Shown: positions 13,268 to 25,240 of the stretch, piece by piece
Position numbering within the stretch: the stretch's first letter is position 1
How the letters are laid out: each line of letters begins with the position of its first letter
From: Dioscorea cayenensis subsp. rotundata
Taxonomy: Eukaryota; Streptophyta; Magnoliopsida; Dioscoreales; Dioscoreaceae
NCBI RefSeq assembly: GCF_009730915.1
Contig: NC_052489.1
Location: 4,491,622 to 4,555,621, forward strand
DNA length: 64,000 bases
Direction: 5' to 3'
Position numbers and translations under genes: made by a program
The notes under the pieces: generated by a model
Database searches by the model: none
The model's input: the letters and a program-made list of their open reading frames with translations, nothing else
Told to the model about the DNA's origin: nothing

Positions 13268-16200
13268 ATGAAAATCCTAAGTTGGAACGTTCGTGGTCTT
13301 GGCAGACCCTCTAAACGTTATCTAGTTAAAGATTTTATACTTTCCTCGTATATAGACATTGTTTGCTTTCAGGAATCCAAAATTCAAGATCTTCATAACT
13401 CCATTTGGAGATCAATTGGCGGGAAGCGCCTTGATTCTTTCGAATTCTTACCTGCGCTTGGAACTGCCGGTGGCATTATTACTGCTTCGGACAGTTCTCT
13501 AGTCTCTGGAACCTTAATCCATATAGGTTCTTTTTCCATCTCTATCAGATTTTCCAATATATAGATTATCCAACTCTGTCTGGGTTTGTTCCAGTGTTTA
13601 TGGACCAAACTCTAGACCCCTCAGAGCTGACTTCTGGAATGAAATCCGCCTCCTAAGTAATCTCATCTCATCTCCATGGGTTATTTGTGGTGATTTAAAT
13701 ACTCTGTTCACCCTCGAAGACAAAAACAAAGGTACTTTCAACTCAAGGGACATCTCCATCTCCCAAAAGATCTTAAGTGATTTAAACTTTATTGATCCAC
13801 CCATTAACGGGAGAAAATACACCTGGACCAACGGTCAAAATGATCCCATTTGTATTCGATTAGACCGTTTCCTTTATTCCCACAACTGGCCATCCTTATT
13901 TCCTAGATCCACTCAATTTGCACTTCCTAGACTTGGTTCGGATCACTCCCCTATCTGTCTAGATTTTGGGGATCATTCCCCTCGTTCTCGACTTTTCCGT
14001 GTGGAGAAATTCTGGTACACCAACTCTCAACTGGATTCGCTAATTTGAGATTGGTGGATGGAATCTAATCCCGTAGGTTGCGGTGCGTTTATCTTCTCCA
14101 AAAAACTAGCGCATGTTAAAGCTAAACTGCGGACCTAGTCCAAGAACACTTTCAACAACTTCAATTCACATAAGTAAAGTCTCCTTTCAGACTTAAACTC
14201 CCTTGACATTATCGGAGATAGTAGACCTTTATCCGAGGATGAATCCAGTCGTTTATCCCAAATCCGCGCTAATCTTTACTCTATCCTAAACCAAGAAGAA
14301 GTTTACTGGAAACAGAGATCCAGAATTACTTGGCTCAAAGAGAGGGACTCAAACACCAGATTCTTTCATCTATTCGCAAATGCTAGGAAAAATAAAAACC
14401 ACATCCCTCGAATTCTTCATAATGACATTTGGGTTGAAGGTGATGAGCAAATAGGGAAATCTTTCAATGAATTTTATCAATCCCTTTTCGGCACCCCTTT
14501 AACCAACAGATTCCTTCTGGATAGGCAACATTTATTCGTCTATAAGGATCATTTTGACCTTTCTCAGCTTGAAAACCCATTTTCCATTGAAGAGATAAAA
14601 CAAGCTGTCTTCGATTTAAATTCAGATAAAGCTCCTGGCCCAGATGGATTTCCAATCTTCTTTTTTCAAAAACACTGGACCACCATTAAGGACTCTTTGG
14701 TCAAACTTTGCGAGGATTTCCATGATGGATCCCTCAACTTTGAGTGACTAAACTGGATTCACATAGCTCTCATTGCCAAAAACAATAATCCAGGGTTGGT
14801 CTCCGATTTTCGCCCCATAAGTTTAATCAACTCCACATGTAAGATTATATCCAAGATCCTTGCATCCCGCCTAAGCACCTTGATTAGTGATCTGGTTGAT
14901 GAGGCTCAATCTGGTTTTATCAAGGGTAGATGCATTGCAGACAATATCATTGGGGCTCAAGAAGTTATTTTCAAGTTAACAGAAATCCCTTGGATATGTT
15001 TTCAAAGTGGATTTTGCCAAAGCTTTTTACTCTCTTGACTGGAACTTCCTACTGGAAGTTCTTGCTGCTAGAGGCTTTGGACCTAGATGGATATCCTGGA
15101 TCCATACTATTCTCTGTTCTGCGAAGGCACAATTCATCATTAATGGGACCACATAAGGATATATTCGTTGCAAAAGGGGTCTCCGTTAGGGGTGGCAAAA
15201 ATTCGGGTCAGGACAAAACCGGGTTCGGACAACTACTAATATAAATAGAAAAACTTGTGTCCGAACCCGGCCCGGTTTTAAATCCGGACAAACTTGGCAT
15301 GTCCAAACCCGGTTTATTTTAAAACCGGGTTGTCCGGATGTCCAAATTTGTCCGAATTCTATAAGCTATTTTTAAGTTCGCTCAAATATTAAATTATACA
15401 AAAATAATTTAATTCACATTAAATGCAAAAAAAAAACATCAATAATCCAAAACTCAACTCAAATTATAGAAAAATCTAAGTCTTAATAGAAAAAACAATA
15501 TATGTTTAAAGTTTTTAGAAGAATAGCCTTAAAACAAATGGGCCTAAGGTTGTGGGCTTTTAAAGTTTTAGGGGTTAAAAGGGCCCGGTTGTCCGAATTT
15601 CTATGTCCGGACCCGGCCCGGATTTAAATCCGGACAACCAAGCCATGTCCGGACCCGGCCCGCATTTGCAAACCTTATGTCCAAACCCTTTTTATTCCGG
15701 GCCGGATAAAATCGGGCCGGCGGGTCCGGACAGATTATTGCCACCCCTAGTCTCCGTCAAGGTGACCCCCTTTCTCCCTTTCTTTTCGCTTTGGCTGCTG
15801 ACACTTGGAACGCTATGTTCACACACGCCCTTAGATCCAAAGTTATTGTGGGAGTTTCACTTGACCATTCAGATAGCATCTGTCATCTTCAATATGCAGA
15901 TGACCTTTTAATCTTCTCTGCCGGTGGACATGAAGACCTCCGAATTATCAAACTAATTCTCTACATTTTTGAAGGGTCTTCAGGTCTAACCATTAATTTT
16001 TCGAAAAGTTGCCTTTACTCCACAAATCTTGGATTCCAACCTCACCCTTCTTCTGCCAAAATTTTAAACTGTTCCAGGAATTGTCTCCCTCTCACCTACT
16101 TAGGGGTCCCATTATCTGGAAAAAGACCTAGAAGAGTAGATTGGGCTAAACTCATCCAAATGGTCCGTTCTAGACTCACTCCCTAGAGAGCAAACTACTT

Positions 16201-17301
16201 ATCCCTTGGTGGTCGATTAACTCTCATTAATTCTGTGCTCTCTACTGTTCCAGTCTCTGGATGTCAGTGTTCAAACTTCCCGTCTGGGTAATCAAAGAAA
16301 TTGACAAAATTCACTGTGATTTTTTGTGGAAAGGACCTGATTTGCGTTCCAAAGGCAGCAGACTGGTTGCTTGGAACAGAATCACCAGACCTAGAAACAT
16401 GGGAGGCTGGGGGATTATCAATCTCCAAGAATTCAACAAAGCTCTCCTCGGGAAATGGTGGTGGAAACTTCTTTGCAATCCTAATTGTGGTTGGGCCAAA
16501 ATCATTCACATCAACTACCTAATTGGGAGCCCAAATGGTGTGCTCTCTCACATTCCACCCAGAAATAAATCATTCTTTTGGGCAGGAGTGAACTCCACAT
16601 TGCACCTCTTTCGATCCCGCATCACCCTTAATCAGGATAATTCCCCTTCCTGGTCCCAAGATAAACATGGCAAGTTCACAGTCAAATCCTTCTACAAATT
16701 CCTTATTGACGGTGGTACTCGAAGTCCCCTTCACAAACTTTTCTGGAAATCCCACTGTCCTAACAAAATCACTCTTTTCTGCTGGCTTGCTGGGGAGGAT
16801 AAAATTCTCACTTTAAATAACCTTTTCAAGAGAGGTTGCAACTTCCAAAATTCCATTGATACCTGTGTCCTATGTCATCAAGCCTCAGAGAATCTAAATC
16901 ATATTTTTCTTGAGTGCCCCTACTCTAGTCATTTTTGGGAATTTTTTTCACACATTTTTAATCCTTTTACCACACCTCATTCAATACAAAACCTTTGGAC
17001 ATCCTGGTTACAATCTCTTGATTCCCCTTCCAGACACATCTGGGATCTCATCTCCTGAACTATTTTGTGGAACATTTGGCTAGAACGAAATTCCCTCATA
17101 TTTCAGCTAAAAGCTTTACCGTCTTACATTGTCATCTTTAGATCTGCTAACATGCTTCTCTCATGGTTATCTACAAATTCAGACAGTCATCTGCAATCCA
17201 ACACCGATGCTTCACAGAAAATCAAGCGCTCACTCAACTTCCTTAACGAAAGAATTTCCCACCAGATCGGCAACTCGTCGCCTGACATTGCACAGGAGTA
17301 A
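13268..17301 (+). pseudogene. LINE ORF2: endonuclease, reverse transcriptase and zinc-binding end
   Basis: The start MKILSWNVRGLG is the N-terminal motif of plant L1 apurinic-type endonucleases. The endonuclease runs to about 14050 through several frames. Reverse-transcriptase blocks follow: DFRPISLINSTCKIISK and EAQSGFIKGRCIADNI (14.8-14.95 kb), then the catalytic YADD in HLQYADDLLIF at about 15888-15920, then NFSKS. A further conserved block, GGWGIINLQEFNKALLGKWW, and a C-terminal zinc-binding region with CVLCHQASENLNHIFLEC (about 16.86-16.92 kb) complete the protein. In-frame stops, for example at about 14046, several frame changes and the MITE at 15187 make it inactive. Intact ORF2 primes reverse transcription at nicked target DNA. 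Confidence 0.9.
15187..15749. mobile_element. Nested hAT-like MITE, 563 bp
   Basis: The element has perfect 12-bp terminal repeats TAGGGGTGGCAA and TTGCCACCCCTA and a perfect 8-bp target duplication GTCTCCGT at 15179-15186 and 15750-15757. It encodes nothing. Long CCGG-rich inverted arms (CCGGGTT..., ...GGGCCGG) flank an AT-rich middle. Taking out the element and one duplication puts CGT next to CAA and restores the LINE reverse-transcriptase reading frame there, which confirms the ends. Confidence 0.95.
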
Positions 17302-17526
17302 TCCTCCTTCTTTTCTAACCTGGACGGACCTATAGCTCCAGACGGCACCTTCGTCGGTCCAGTGTTTATTTTCAGTATTGTTCTTTGCTGCTCCTCTGTT
17401 TTGTAATATTTGTCTTTTCTCACTTCTGGTGAAGGGGTCTCTATACTGTTTCCTTCTATTCTGTTGTCCTTTAGTTTTTCAAAAAATCGGTGGTTTATCC
17501 ACATTTACCTCAAAAAAAAAATACCA

Positions 17527-19245
17527 TGATTTATTATTATTTTTTACTCTTGATAAATTACACCTAATAAATGGGTTGGGGAACAATATTAATAATCAAC
17601 AATGAATCCAACAAGGAAAACCATGGGACTTCATCTAAATCCACTGTGAAAATAATAAGAATACATAGTTCTCTCTGGCTCACTAGATAATAAAAACATC
17701 AACATTGAATTTCTTTCCCCCCAAACTTTAACTTAGAAATGAAATAGGTTTGAAAAGAATTCACCAATAGAAGATATATTTGAAAATCGGAATATGTAAA
17801 TGTGTAGAGCTTGTTGAGAGGATTATGTAGCTAAAATTTTCTTAAGATCAAACATTAAATGACCATTGATCAATGATACAAAACTCTCTTTCTTTGGTTT
17901 ATTTTTCTCATATTCTCCTATTTCTCTTTTAGTCTCTTGTTCACATAAACTTTTTTTTTTTTTATTATTATTTGTATTTGTATTTTTTTTTCCCTTAAAT
18001 CTAAGTGACTTAGTTAATTGTGAGTCAATAGGTAATCATATGAGATGGATCCCTGTAATGCACACAAGTGGAGGGAAGAGCGGACCCCAAAAGACCGGCC
18101 TAGTAGGGAAGGTTGCCCCCCACTTATATGCACACAACGGGTCCATCTCATAGCCGATGTGGGACTAAAAGGGTTAGTTCATTTGCAATCATTACAATCC
18201 CAAACCCAATGGTATCTTAATTTAGGCATGTATCTTCTGCAACTTGATGTTACTTAGATGAAGTAGACATAAATGAGCTTGTCATTTATATATTTCTTTT
18301 CCTTTTTTTTCTTGCAAAAAAAGAATTAAATTAGTTAAAGAAACAAGGCAAAAATACAACTAAAATTCAAGAAGACAATCTAGATTGAATTACTGCCTCA
18401 ACAACCATCAAGTTCACTATAAAAAGAGCGCAAAATTAGAGTTCGATCAATCAAAATTGGAGACATAGTCCAACACCATGGGTTTTATGTGTCTATATAT
18501 TTGACAATATGCATTATTCATTTGAGAAGTCTGTTATATGTATTCTTTATTTCTTTATTTTTTTTAATATTATGTTATTTATCTATTTTTGTTAATATAA
18601 GAATATAAATTTGGGGAGGGCTAGACTGTGGAGATATGTAACTCATTTGTGCTTTGTGGAGCCAAATTAATAATGCTTAAATTTTTATAATATAAGTTTA
18701 ATGTTTCATTAAGTTTTATAATAACGGGCATAATCACATGAGTTGAAACATTAGAGTAGGGAAATTTCTAAGAAACGGTAAGTTAGTGTTCAAATGCAAT
18801 AAGTATAACTCCAAGGTCAAACTGTTTGACTTTCTTAGCTTCCATTTATCTCAAGTCCTACTCAAACTTTTTTTTTTTTGGGAAAAAGGTCCTAGTCAAA
18901 CTCTATGCACATTTAAATTTGCCGACATTAATGATCAAATAATATGACATGTTTTTCTAAGCAATATTGATAGTTAATTAGCTATTAAAGTTATAAAAAA
19001 GCGACAGTAAAAAAAATTACTTTTAACGATATTGAAACATTTATTTTTGTTAATTGAAACATTTATTTTTGTTAATTAACTCAAAATTTTTCAGTTTGAT
19101 CTCTTCTGTTATACTCGGGTTATGTGACTAGTTTTAGACATAATAACTTATTTAAATAGTTAATTTTTATAAAGTATGGAGTTCAGTTAGAAAAATAGAT
19201 AAACTACTTTTATATAATTTTTTTCTCTTATAGTTGCATTAATAT
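17527..19245. other. Intergenic DNA with a small inverted repeat
   Basis: No gene is supported. ATGAGATGGATCCC at 18040-18053 is inverted as GGGTCCATCTCAT at 18139-18151, with direct repeats of ATGCACACAA just inside each arm. The sequence CCGATGTGGGACT follows. This may be a MITE or LTR remnant. The remainder is AT-rich. Confidence 0.5.
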
Positions 19246-20815
19246 ATTTTTTTATAAAAAAATAGACTACTTTATTAAATAGAAAGTCAAATTATACTAC
19301 AAAATAAATAACAAAATAACGAAGCAATCAAAATCGAAAAACATAAAACAATGAAGAAAAAGAACAACAAAAAAAAAGAAATTAAATAAAAAATAGAACA
19401 ACATAGAAACTAGAAGGCAATCACTAGAGGTGAAACTCTCTTATACAAACAAAAAAAAGATTAGCAGAAATACAAAAAGGAAACACAACTGAACATGCAA
19501 AATCCACTGTACTGTAACAAGAGGCATGCTCAAGTTGTCGAGGTAGAGTGGCTCACTCCGAGGGAGGTTGTGAAGTCGAGATGTTGGTGAAATTTTCTAG
19601 TTTAATGCTCAGGAAATCCAACGAGCCTTTGAAGTTTTGGAGCAAGTCTCCTGGGAAGTGCTACTAAGGGGCTCGAGCTGTAGAGATTCAAGATGGAAGC
19701 ATAAAAATAATTTTAAAGATGATAGGATAAAGGGGAAGCACTTGCAATTTGAAGATTCTTCTATTTCATTCAAGCCTAATGTTCCAACAAATGACTCTTA
19801 AAAGTGAATCCCTTCAAAAACGTTGATGGGCTTCCATAGTAGAGAGCCAAGGAGTCCAGACCTTGCATAGGGCCTGTCGGTAAGAATGCAAACCTAAGGT
19901 TTGCCTAAAGAAATCCCAAATGCGCTATTTAAAGTTACACTTAAAGAAGAGGTGGTCTATTGATTTGGAAGCCCAATGACAAAGGACACGTGTTAGTGGC
20001 ATTAAATGTTACAATCTTTCATTGCCAAGTTACAAGGACGAGGATTTTATTATTCTAAGCCAACCAACAAAACTAGGTTATCTTACTCGGGCAACTAACT
20101 TAATAGAATTGAGGGCTCAATGAACTATGAAGCCTCCCCATTAGAGAGAAACTAGTAGAAAGAACATACAGTGAAGATCCTATTACTTTCTAGTGTCCAT
20201 ATCTTCGTGTCTTCCTAGTTGCTGACGCGATCCAGAAATGGAAGACAAGAGAAGCATGATTTAAGGGAAAGAAATAATTCTGAATAAAGTCTCTAAGAAA
20301 GAAGAACTCTAGACAAACTGCATTTATCGAGATCCACAGGGTGGTGCAATCATGATAGAGATAGGGCTAGATATCTTTAGGGGCACTACCCTCTTGCCAT
20401 TTATCATGCCACAACTAGGTAAAGGTGCCATCCTTGATAATTTGAGAAAGATAGGCTCAAAAAGCCAAGAGATAGGGGTAATACTACCTAAAAAAAAAGA
20501 GTTCTTCTTGAATGGTGAATCAGACAGGGCCATGGAGGTCTCTGTTTAAATAGTTAAACTGGATGATTTTGGACAAGCAACCTTTTTGGCTAGTACAAAT
20601 TTTTCACCACTATCTACAAAGTAAAGCCTTATTGAAATCCTGGAGGTTTAGAATACTTTACCCACCCACCTTACATGGTTCGCATATCTTATGCCATGCC
20701 ACAAGGCCGATGCCTCTTGGGCCTAGTTCAAGGCCTTTCCAGAGAAATTCCTGTTGTATTTTATCTATCTTCTCAACCACCTAGACTGGTAGCTTGAACA
20801 TTCACATTCCTTCTC
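19246..20815 (-). mobile_element. 5'-truncated LINE fragment
   Basis: Read on the minus strand, 20.56-20.80 kb matches the main LINE around EIDKIHCDFLWKG and the following WNRIT/GGWG region, and continues through the zinc-binding region to a 3' end near 19.25 kb where the plus strand has a T-run. The part at 19.40-19.55 kb closely resembles 54.9-55.1 kb, and 19.97-20.55 kb resembles 62.2-62.69 kb, so three copies of related LINEs are present. All frames are broken. The 5' end is missing, as is usual for LINE insertions. Confidence 0.8.
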
Positions 20816-20886
20816 ATTAATCTAGTTCATATTTTCTATTTTTAATAAAGACAAAGCAATTTTGTACTTCAAAAAAAAAAAAAAAT
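20816..20886 (+). repeat. Short A-tailed sequence next to the LINE fragment
   Basis: TTTTTAATAAAGACAAAG is followed by CAATTTTGTACTTC and a run of about 16 A at 20870-20885. This looks like the 3' end of a plus-strand LINE or an mRNA-derived insertion placed head-on against the minus-strand LINE fragment. Too little sequence is left to tell which. Confidence 0.4.
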
Positions 20887-21666
20887 TACATTTATGGCAA
20901 AATTTCCATGAGCTTAATAATACTGTCTTGCCAAATATGCTTCTCTAGCTGATTTGAAGACTAGTAAAACACAAAAATAACTTAATGAGCTAATTCCAAC
21001 AATGTATGGAGTTATTTCAATGTTTTGGGGAGAGAGAAAAAACTTTTTAATCACCCAAACAACATGCATTTGCAGCTGAGAGGAATTGAGATCTACAAAT
21101 GGTTAATTCAGCTTTAGTTACATTAATAGAAATAGAATCAAGAAATCAAGTTCCTCTGAGTGACCACTCCAACAATGAAAAGTTGGCATTTGATTTCCCT
21201 ACAAATCGAAGGATGAGGGTTTAATTCCCGCCTAAGGATTGTGTTTTCACTACTTTATTTAGTGGCCTAGCCTCTCATTTGATTCAGATGTTGCCGGATT
21301 TTTCGATGAATTATGTAGTTCTATTTTGATACAATTCCATAGAAAACACTAATTTTAAATATAAATCTTGTGAATTTTGCTTATAAAATGTTATAATACA
21401 AATGCAATCATGTTTAACATGTAAGTTGAAATAAATTTGCTGAAGTTAGACTAAAAGAATGAGAAAGTCATTAACTTGATATAAATTAATATTTTTTTAA
21501 TATGCAAAAAAAAATTATATATATAAAAAAATAGTAATAGTTTAGTTATTAAGACACTTGACTTATATATATATATATATATACATATATATATGAGAAG
21601 TTGTCCTCCTGATGTATAGTTGAGGCATAACAATAATATTGGTTGTTTTGGGTAATTTATCTATCT

Positions 21667-21705
<39 letters not shown>

Positions 21706-22860
21706 GACTAAAAAGTATAGTTTAATTTGCTTTTATGGTACTATATATTAATATTTATGAAAGTTACATATTAATAAAAATATTCACATGGGGGTGAAAT
21801 GTTTGAATTTGGGAATTTAATATTAGAGTCTGTGTTCAAATTCATGACCTCTAACATTTAATGTCAAACTCTGACTTTTTTGTTTTCTTTTATTTCAACT
21901 ACCGCAAACCCCAATTATAGACTTAAATTCTCATGGAGAAAATCTAGTGCATGTCTACATTGGCCACTGTTTATTGGAATATATTTATATATATTATTTT
22001 CGTTAGTTTTATTAGATTTTTTTGTGTTTGCTTTATTTGATTTTATTAAAATTTTTGATTCATTGACACTGGTTTCATGCATAGGTGATCTTATTTTTTT
22101 AAAAAACTAAGTTCAAACTTTAGTTCATATAGAGTTTTGTTGAAATATTAACTCTATATTTGTGTCTCTGTTGTGCTTATTCACTTTGTTAAAATATATA
22201 TATATATATATATAATCAAGATATTTGTTAGAATAAAAGTACTGGATTGAAAGAAATCTCTTTAACTATTAAAGTAGTTAAAAAAAAATTATAGGATTTG
22301 ATTTAGTTAATACCAATCAAAATTAAATATTCTCAAATTCAAATTTTAGTTGAAATGATAATAAATATTAATTATACAATATTAAATAAAATTTTTTATA
22401 ATTTATAAAATATTAGAAGACATTTGGTTGGGGAATAATATTTGTCCTCAAGAAAAACATGAGGTAGATATACTAAAATAAAAGATAGACTCTGCAAAAG
22501 TTTGATTTGTATTGTTTTATATTTTTATAGGCTGAGTTAGGTCAGCACACTTTAAAAATCAGAAAAAGAACAATGAGTAGATGAAGAATTTATGTATTTT
22601 ACTTCAAATTATTTATTAATTTTATAAATAACATGCACATATACAAATAAAAAACAATTTTTTTTATTTTAAAAATAATTACAGTATATAAATTCTAAAA
22701 AAATAAAATAATAATAACTCTGTCATCATCTCTCATAAATTCAAAAGACCCAAAATTCACAGCACAAGAGGACTACATTTATGAAGTAGCCCCTCAAAAC
22801 TTCCAAATATAACCATTCACTCCTCCCCTTCACCAAATTACCAACCAACCCTTCTACGCA
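20887..22860. other. AT-rich intergenic DNA with microsatellites
   Basis: No gene is supported. It holds an (AT)n run near 21564-21596, (AAT)n at 21669-21704 and a (TA)n run near 22194-22214. At about 21185-21245 a segment with AGGGTTTAATTCCCGCC resembles the B-box area of a tRNA-derived SINE, but no tail or duplication could be fixed. Confidence 0.5.
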
Positions 22861-23660
22861 TTCACGCCACGTGTCCCCCACCATGAATCAAATCAATACC
22901 GTACTCCCAGGTAACCTTACCCCTAATTTCCACATTCTTAAAAAAAATTTCCAAATTTTTAAAAATTATTTCAAAGGTTACGTTTTTACTTTGTCACGTT
23001 TTGAAAATTTTCTCAATTTTTTTTATTTTTCACAATAAAAATTTTATTCAGTATTAAATATTATTTTTTATATTTAATATATTTTTATAATTTTCATTAA
23101 ATTATATTTAATTATATATATTTAAAATATATTTTAAATAAAAATAATATAAAAAATTAATATAATTTTAAAACCAAAAGTTTTATAACTTAGTGATATT
23201 TGGTTTTACTGTGAAAAATAAAAGTGAAATATTAAAAAAAATTTGAATTCAAAACTTGTTGAAAATAATAATAATAATAATGAATCGCTTGTTTTGGGTG
23301 ATTCTTAACTGAGAGTGTGCAGGTTAGATGATTAATTAATTTCTAACCCATGAATACAGGATCTGTTGTATATAGTGCTTGTCATTTAAAAATACACACA
23401 CAACCATATTAGATATATAGTCATACATTCACCTACCGGTGACCAGAACCATCAGAGGCTCTAGATAAAGATCATCTACAACAAAAGCCCAGAGAATCCA
23501 ACACCAATCCTCACCACCCGTTTTCAGGGGCATTCCGGGAAAGATATTTTCCCCTTCCTCTTTCTTCCGAGAAACCCCCTCAAAACCCATCAAACTATTC
23601 CCTCTCCTCCTCGTCGTCGTCGTTCACAGATAGTTTGTTAGAGAAGTAGAGAGATAAAAT
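22861..23660 (+). promoter_or_regulatory. Upstream region of the U-box gene with a G-box
   Basis: CCACGTGTCC, a G-box/ABRE-like core (CACGTG at 22868-22873), lies about 790 bp before the ATG. The 120 bp before the ATG are CT-rich with a TCGTCGTCGTCG run at about 23610-23622, typical of a plant 5' leader. No TATA box is clear. Binding by bZIP or bHLH factors is only inferred from the motif. Confidence 0.35.
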
Positions 23661-24734
23661 ATGGAAGTGGAGTTCCCGGACGATTTCCGGTGCCCGATCT
23701 CGTTGGAAGTGATGTCGGACCCGGTGATCTTAACCTCGGGTCACACCTTCGACCGTTCATCGATCCAACGTTGGTTGGACTCCGGTAACCGCACCTGCCC
23801 GGTGACCAAACTCCCTCTCCCACCACACCCACGCCTCATCCCCAACCACGCCCTCCGAAACCTAATTTCCAATTTTGCCCCTGATCCCCCTTCGAAACTA
23901 CCATCCTGCCACTCCGCCGCCGATCCCCAGTTGCTCTCCTTCCCCTCCGACGCCGCCACCCTCTCCGCTGCCTTCCGCCGGGCCAAGCTCGACGCCGCCT
24001 TCCGCCGCTACCTCGCCGACTCCGGCGCTGCCTCGTCTGTCCTCCTCCGCCATGCTGCCTCCCCCGACCCTCCCGACCTCCAGGAACTCTCCCTCCGCGT
24101 TCTCCTCCTCTTGAGCCTCGACGGCGACCATGCCCGCGTCGGCCTTGCTGCTGACGGCGCTGTTGATCTCCTCCTCCCCGCCCTCCGCTGCGGTGGCTCC
24201 GTCGCCGCCCTCGCCGCTACAACTCTCACCAGCCTCGCTGTCGTCGACGTGAACAAGTGCTCCATCGGTGCCCACCCTTCCGCCATCCCCTCCCTCGTCG
24301 CCGTCCTCCGTGACGGCAAGGGCCGGGAACGCCGCGAGGCCGCCACGGCTCTCTTCGTGCTCTGCTCCCTGCCGGAGAACCGCAAACGCGCTGCGATCTC
24401 CGGCGCGGTGCCGGCTCTGGCTTCCTTGGCTTCTTTGGGTTCTGATAGGGCAGTGGAGGTTCTGGGCATGCTGGTGAAGTGCTCGGAAGGAAGAGAAGCG
24501 ATGAAAAGAATTAAAGGGTTTGTAGAATTTATAATTGGAATCATCAAAGGTGGGAGCTTGAGGGCCACGGAGCATGCTCTTGTGATTCTCAATTTCCTAT
24601 GCTGTGACGATAAAAACATCATCTTGGAGGTTAGAAAACAAGGATTGGTGGAGATTTGCATCAATTTGATGAATGAGGAAACAGGAAAGATCAGGGAGAA
24701 TGCTGTGGAATTTGTGAGAACTATGGAAATGTGA
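23661..24734 (+). CDS. U-box/ARM-repeat E3 ubiquitin ligase (PUB8-like)
   Basis: This single exon encodes 357 residues. The U-box spans about residues 5-77: FRCPISLEVMSDPVILTSGHTF, then the RTCPVTK turn and the IPNHALRNLI end. This fold recruits an E2 enzyme without zinc. The rest (about 100-350) is a helical ARM-type solenoid with alternating leucine- and alanine-rich helices, including LVAVLRDGKGRERREAATAL and HALVILNFL. Plant U-box/ARM proteins transfer ubiquitin to targets held by the ARM part. The short, intronless layout and the U-box wording most resemble Arabidopsis PUB8, recalled from memory. The start was chosen because the U-box begins five residues later and no upstream in-frame ATG is needed. 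The first 800 bp are very GC-rich, the last 300 bp are not. No break is seen. Confidence 0.93.
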   Translation: MEVEFPDDFRCPISLEVMSDPVILTSGHTFDRSSIQRWLDSGNRTCPVTKLPLPPHPRLIPNHALRNLISNFAPDPPSKLPSCHSAADPQLLSFPSDAATLSAAFRRAKLDAAFRRYLADSGAASSVLLRHAASPDPPDLQELSLRVLLLLSLDGDHARVGLAADGAVDLLLPALRCGGSVAALAATTLTSLAVVDVNKCSIGAHPSAIPSLVAVLRDGKGRERREAATALFVLCSLPENRKRAAISGAVPALASLASLGSDRAVEVLGMLVKCSEGREAMKRIKGFVEFIIGIIKGGSLRATEHALVILNFLCCDDKNIILEVRKQGLVEICINLMNEETGKIRENAVEFVRTMEM

Positions 24735-25240
24735 ACTCCATTGCTGGGCATTCCTAGGTAAGTTCCTTTTGTTTTCTGTAAAAATAGGTGATCATGTTAA
24801 TGATGATGATGTTCTTGCTTTCCTTGTTTATTTTGTTTTTGAGAGTTTCCTAGGTCTGTATAATTTGAAATAACTAGTCTTGTTGATATAGAGAAGAAGA
24901 AGAAGGAAAAATTAAAAAAAGGTCTGCAACTTTGTTAACTTAATTTGTAACTCTTTCTCTTTGAAATGAAGTTCTAATAGTTTAATAGTTTTTCATCACT
25001 GATTCTTGTTGTTACTGCATCCATTGTTCTCTTTGAAATGTGTGATTAGTTCTGTCTGAAAGTTCTGCTTGTCTTGTTTATTTCAATCTAGAAATGTTGC
25101 TTGAATGCTTTAAGCATTATTATTAGATTCAGTATGATGTGAAAAAAAAGAGGAGAGAGAAGACTGTGCCAATGAAAAAAGGGTTGGTTTTCAGCATGTT
25201 TCTCTCGTGGTTTCCATGCAGATAGAAACAAAGGTAAGTT
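24735..25240 (+). other. Possible 3' UTR with introns after the U-box gene
   Basis: A strong splice donor, CCTAG/GTAAGT, lies at 24759, only 24 bp after the stop codon. A possible acceptor, CCATGCAG, ends at 25221, and a second GTAAGT donor follows 12 bp later at 25234. This suggests a spliced 3' UTR, but transcripts are needed to confirm it. Confidence 0.35.

Larger units (their letters stand above)
7404..17521 (+). mobile_element. Degenerate full-length L1-type LINE carrying two nested insertions
   Basis: The element has ORF1 with CCHC zinc knuckles, then ORF2 with endonuclease, reverse transcriptase and a C-terminal zinc-binding region, and ends in a poly(A) tract at 17512-17521. The 11-base word AAAAAATACCA occurs at 7393-7403 before the element and at 17516-17526 overlapping the tail, a plausible target-site duplication, although its A-rich half is ambiguous. 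Subtracting the hAT element and the MITE leaves about 6.4 kb, normal for a plant L1 LINE. The reading frames are broken by stops and frameshifts, so it is inactive. Its 3' end (CGGTGGTTTATCCAC before the tail) is closely matched by the fragment at 61.0-62.7 kb. Confidence 0.88.

Noticed and set aside
19246-20886. A single twin-primed (5'-inverted) LINE insertion
   Set aside because: The minus-strand part has its own 3' end and T-run at 19.25 kb, so one inverted insertion does not explain it.
24008-24751. Long minus-strand open frames (247 and 225 codons) opposite the U-box gene
   Set aside because: They are antisense shadows created by the GC-rich codons of the real gene and have no recognisable domain.
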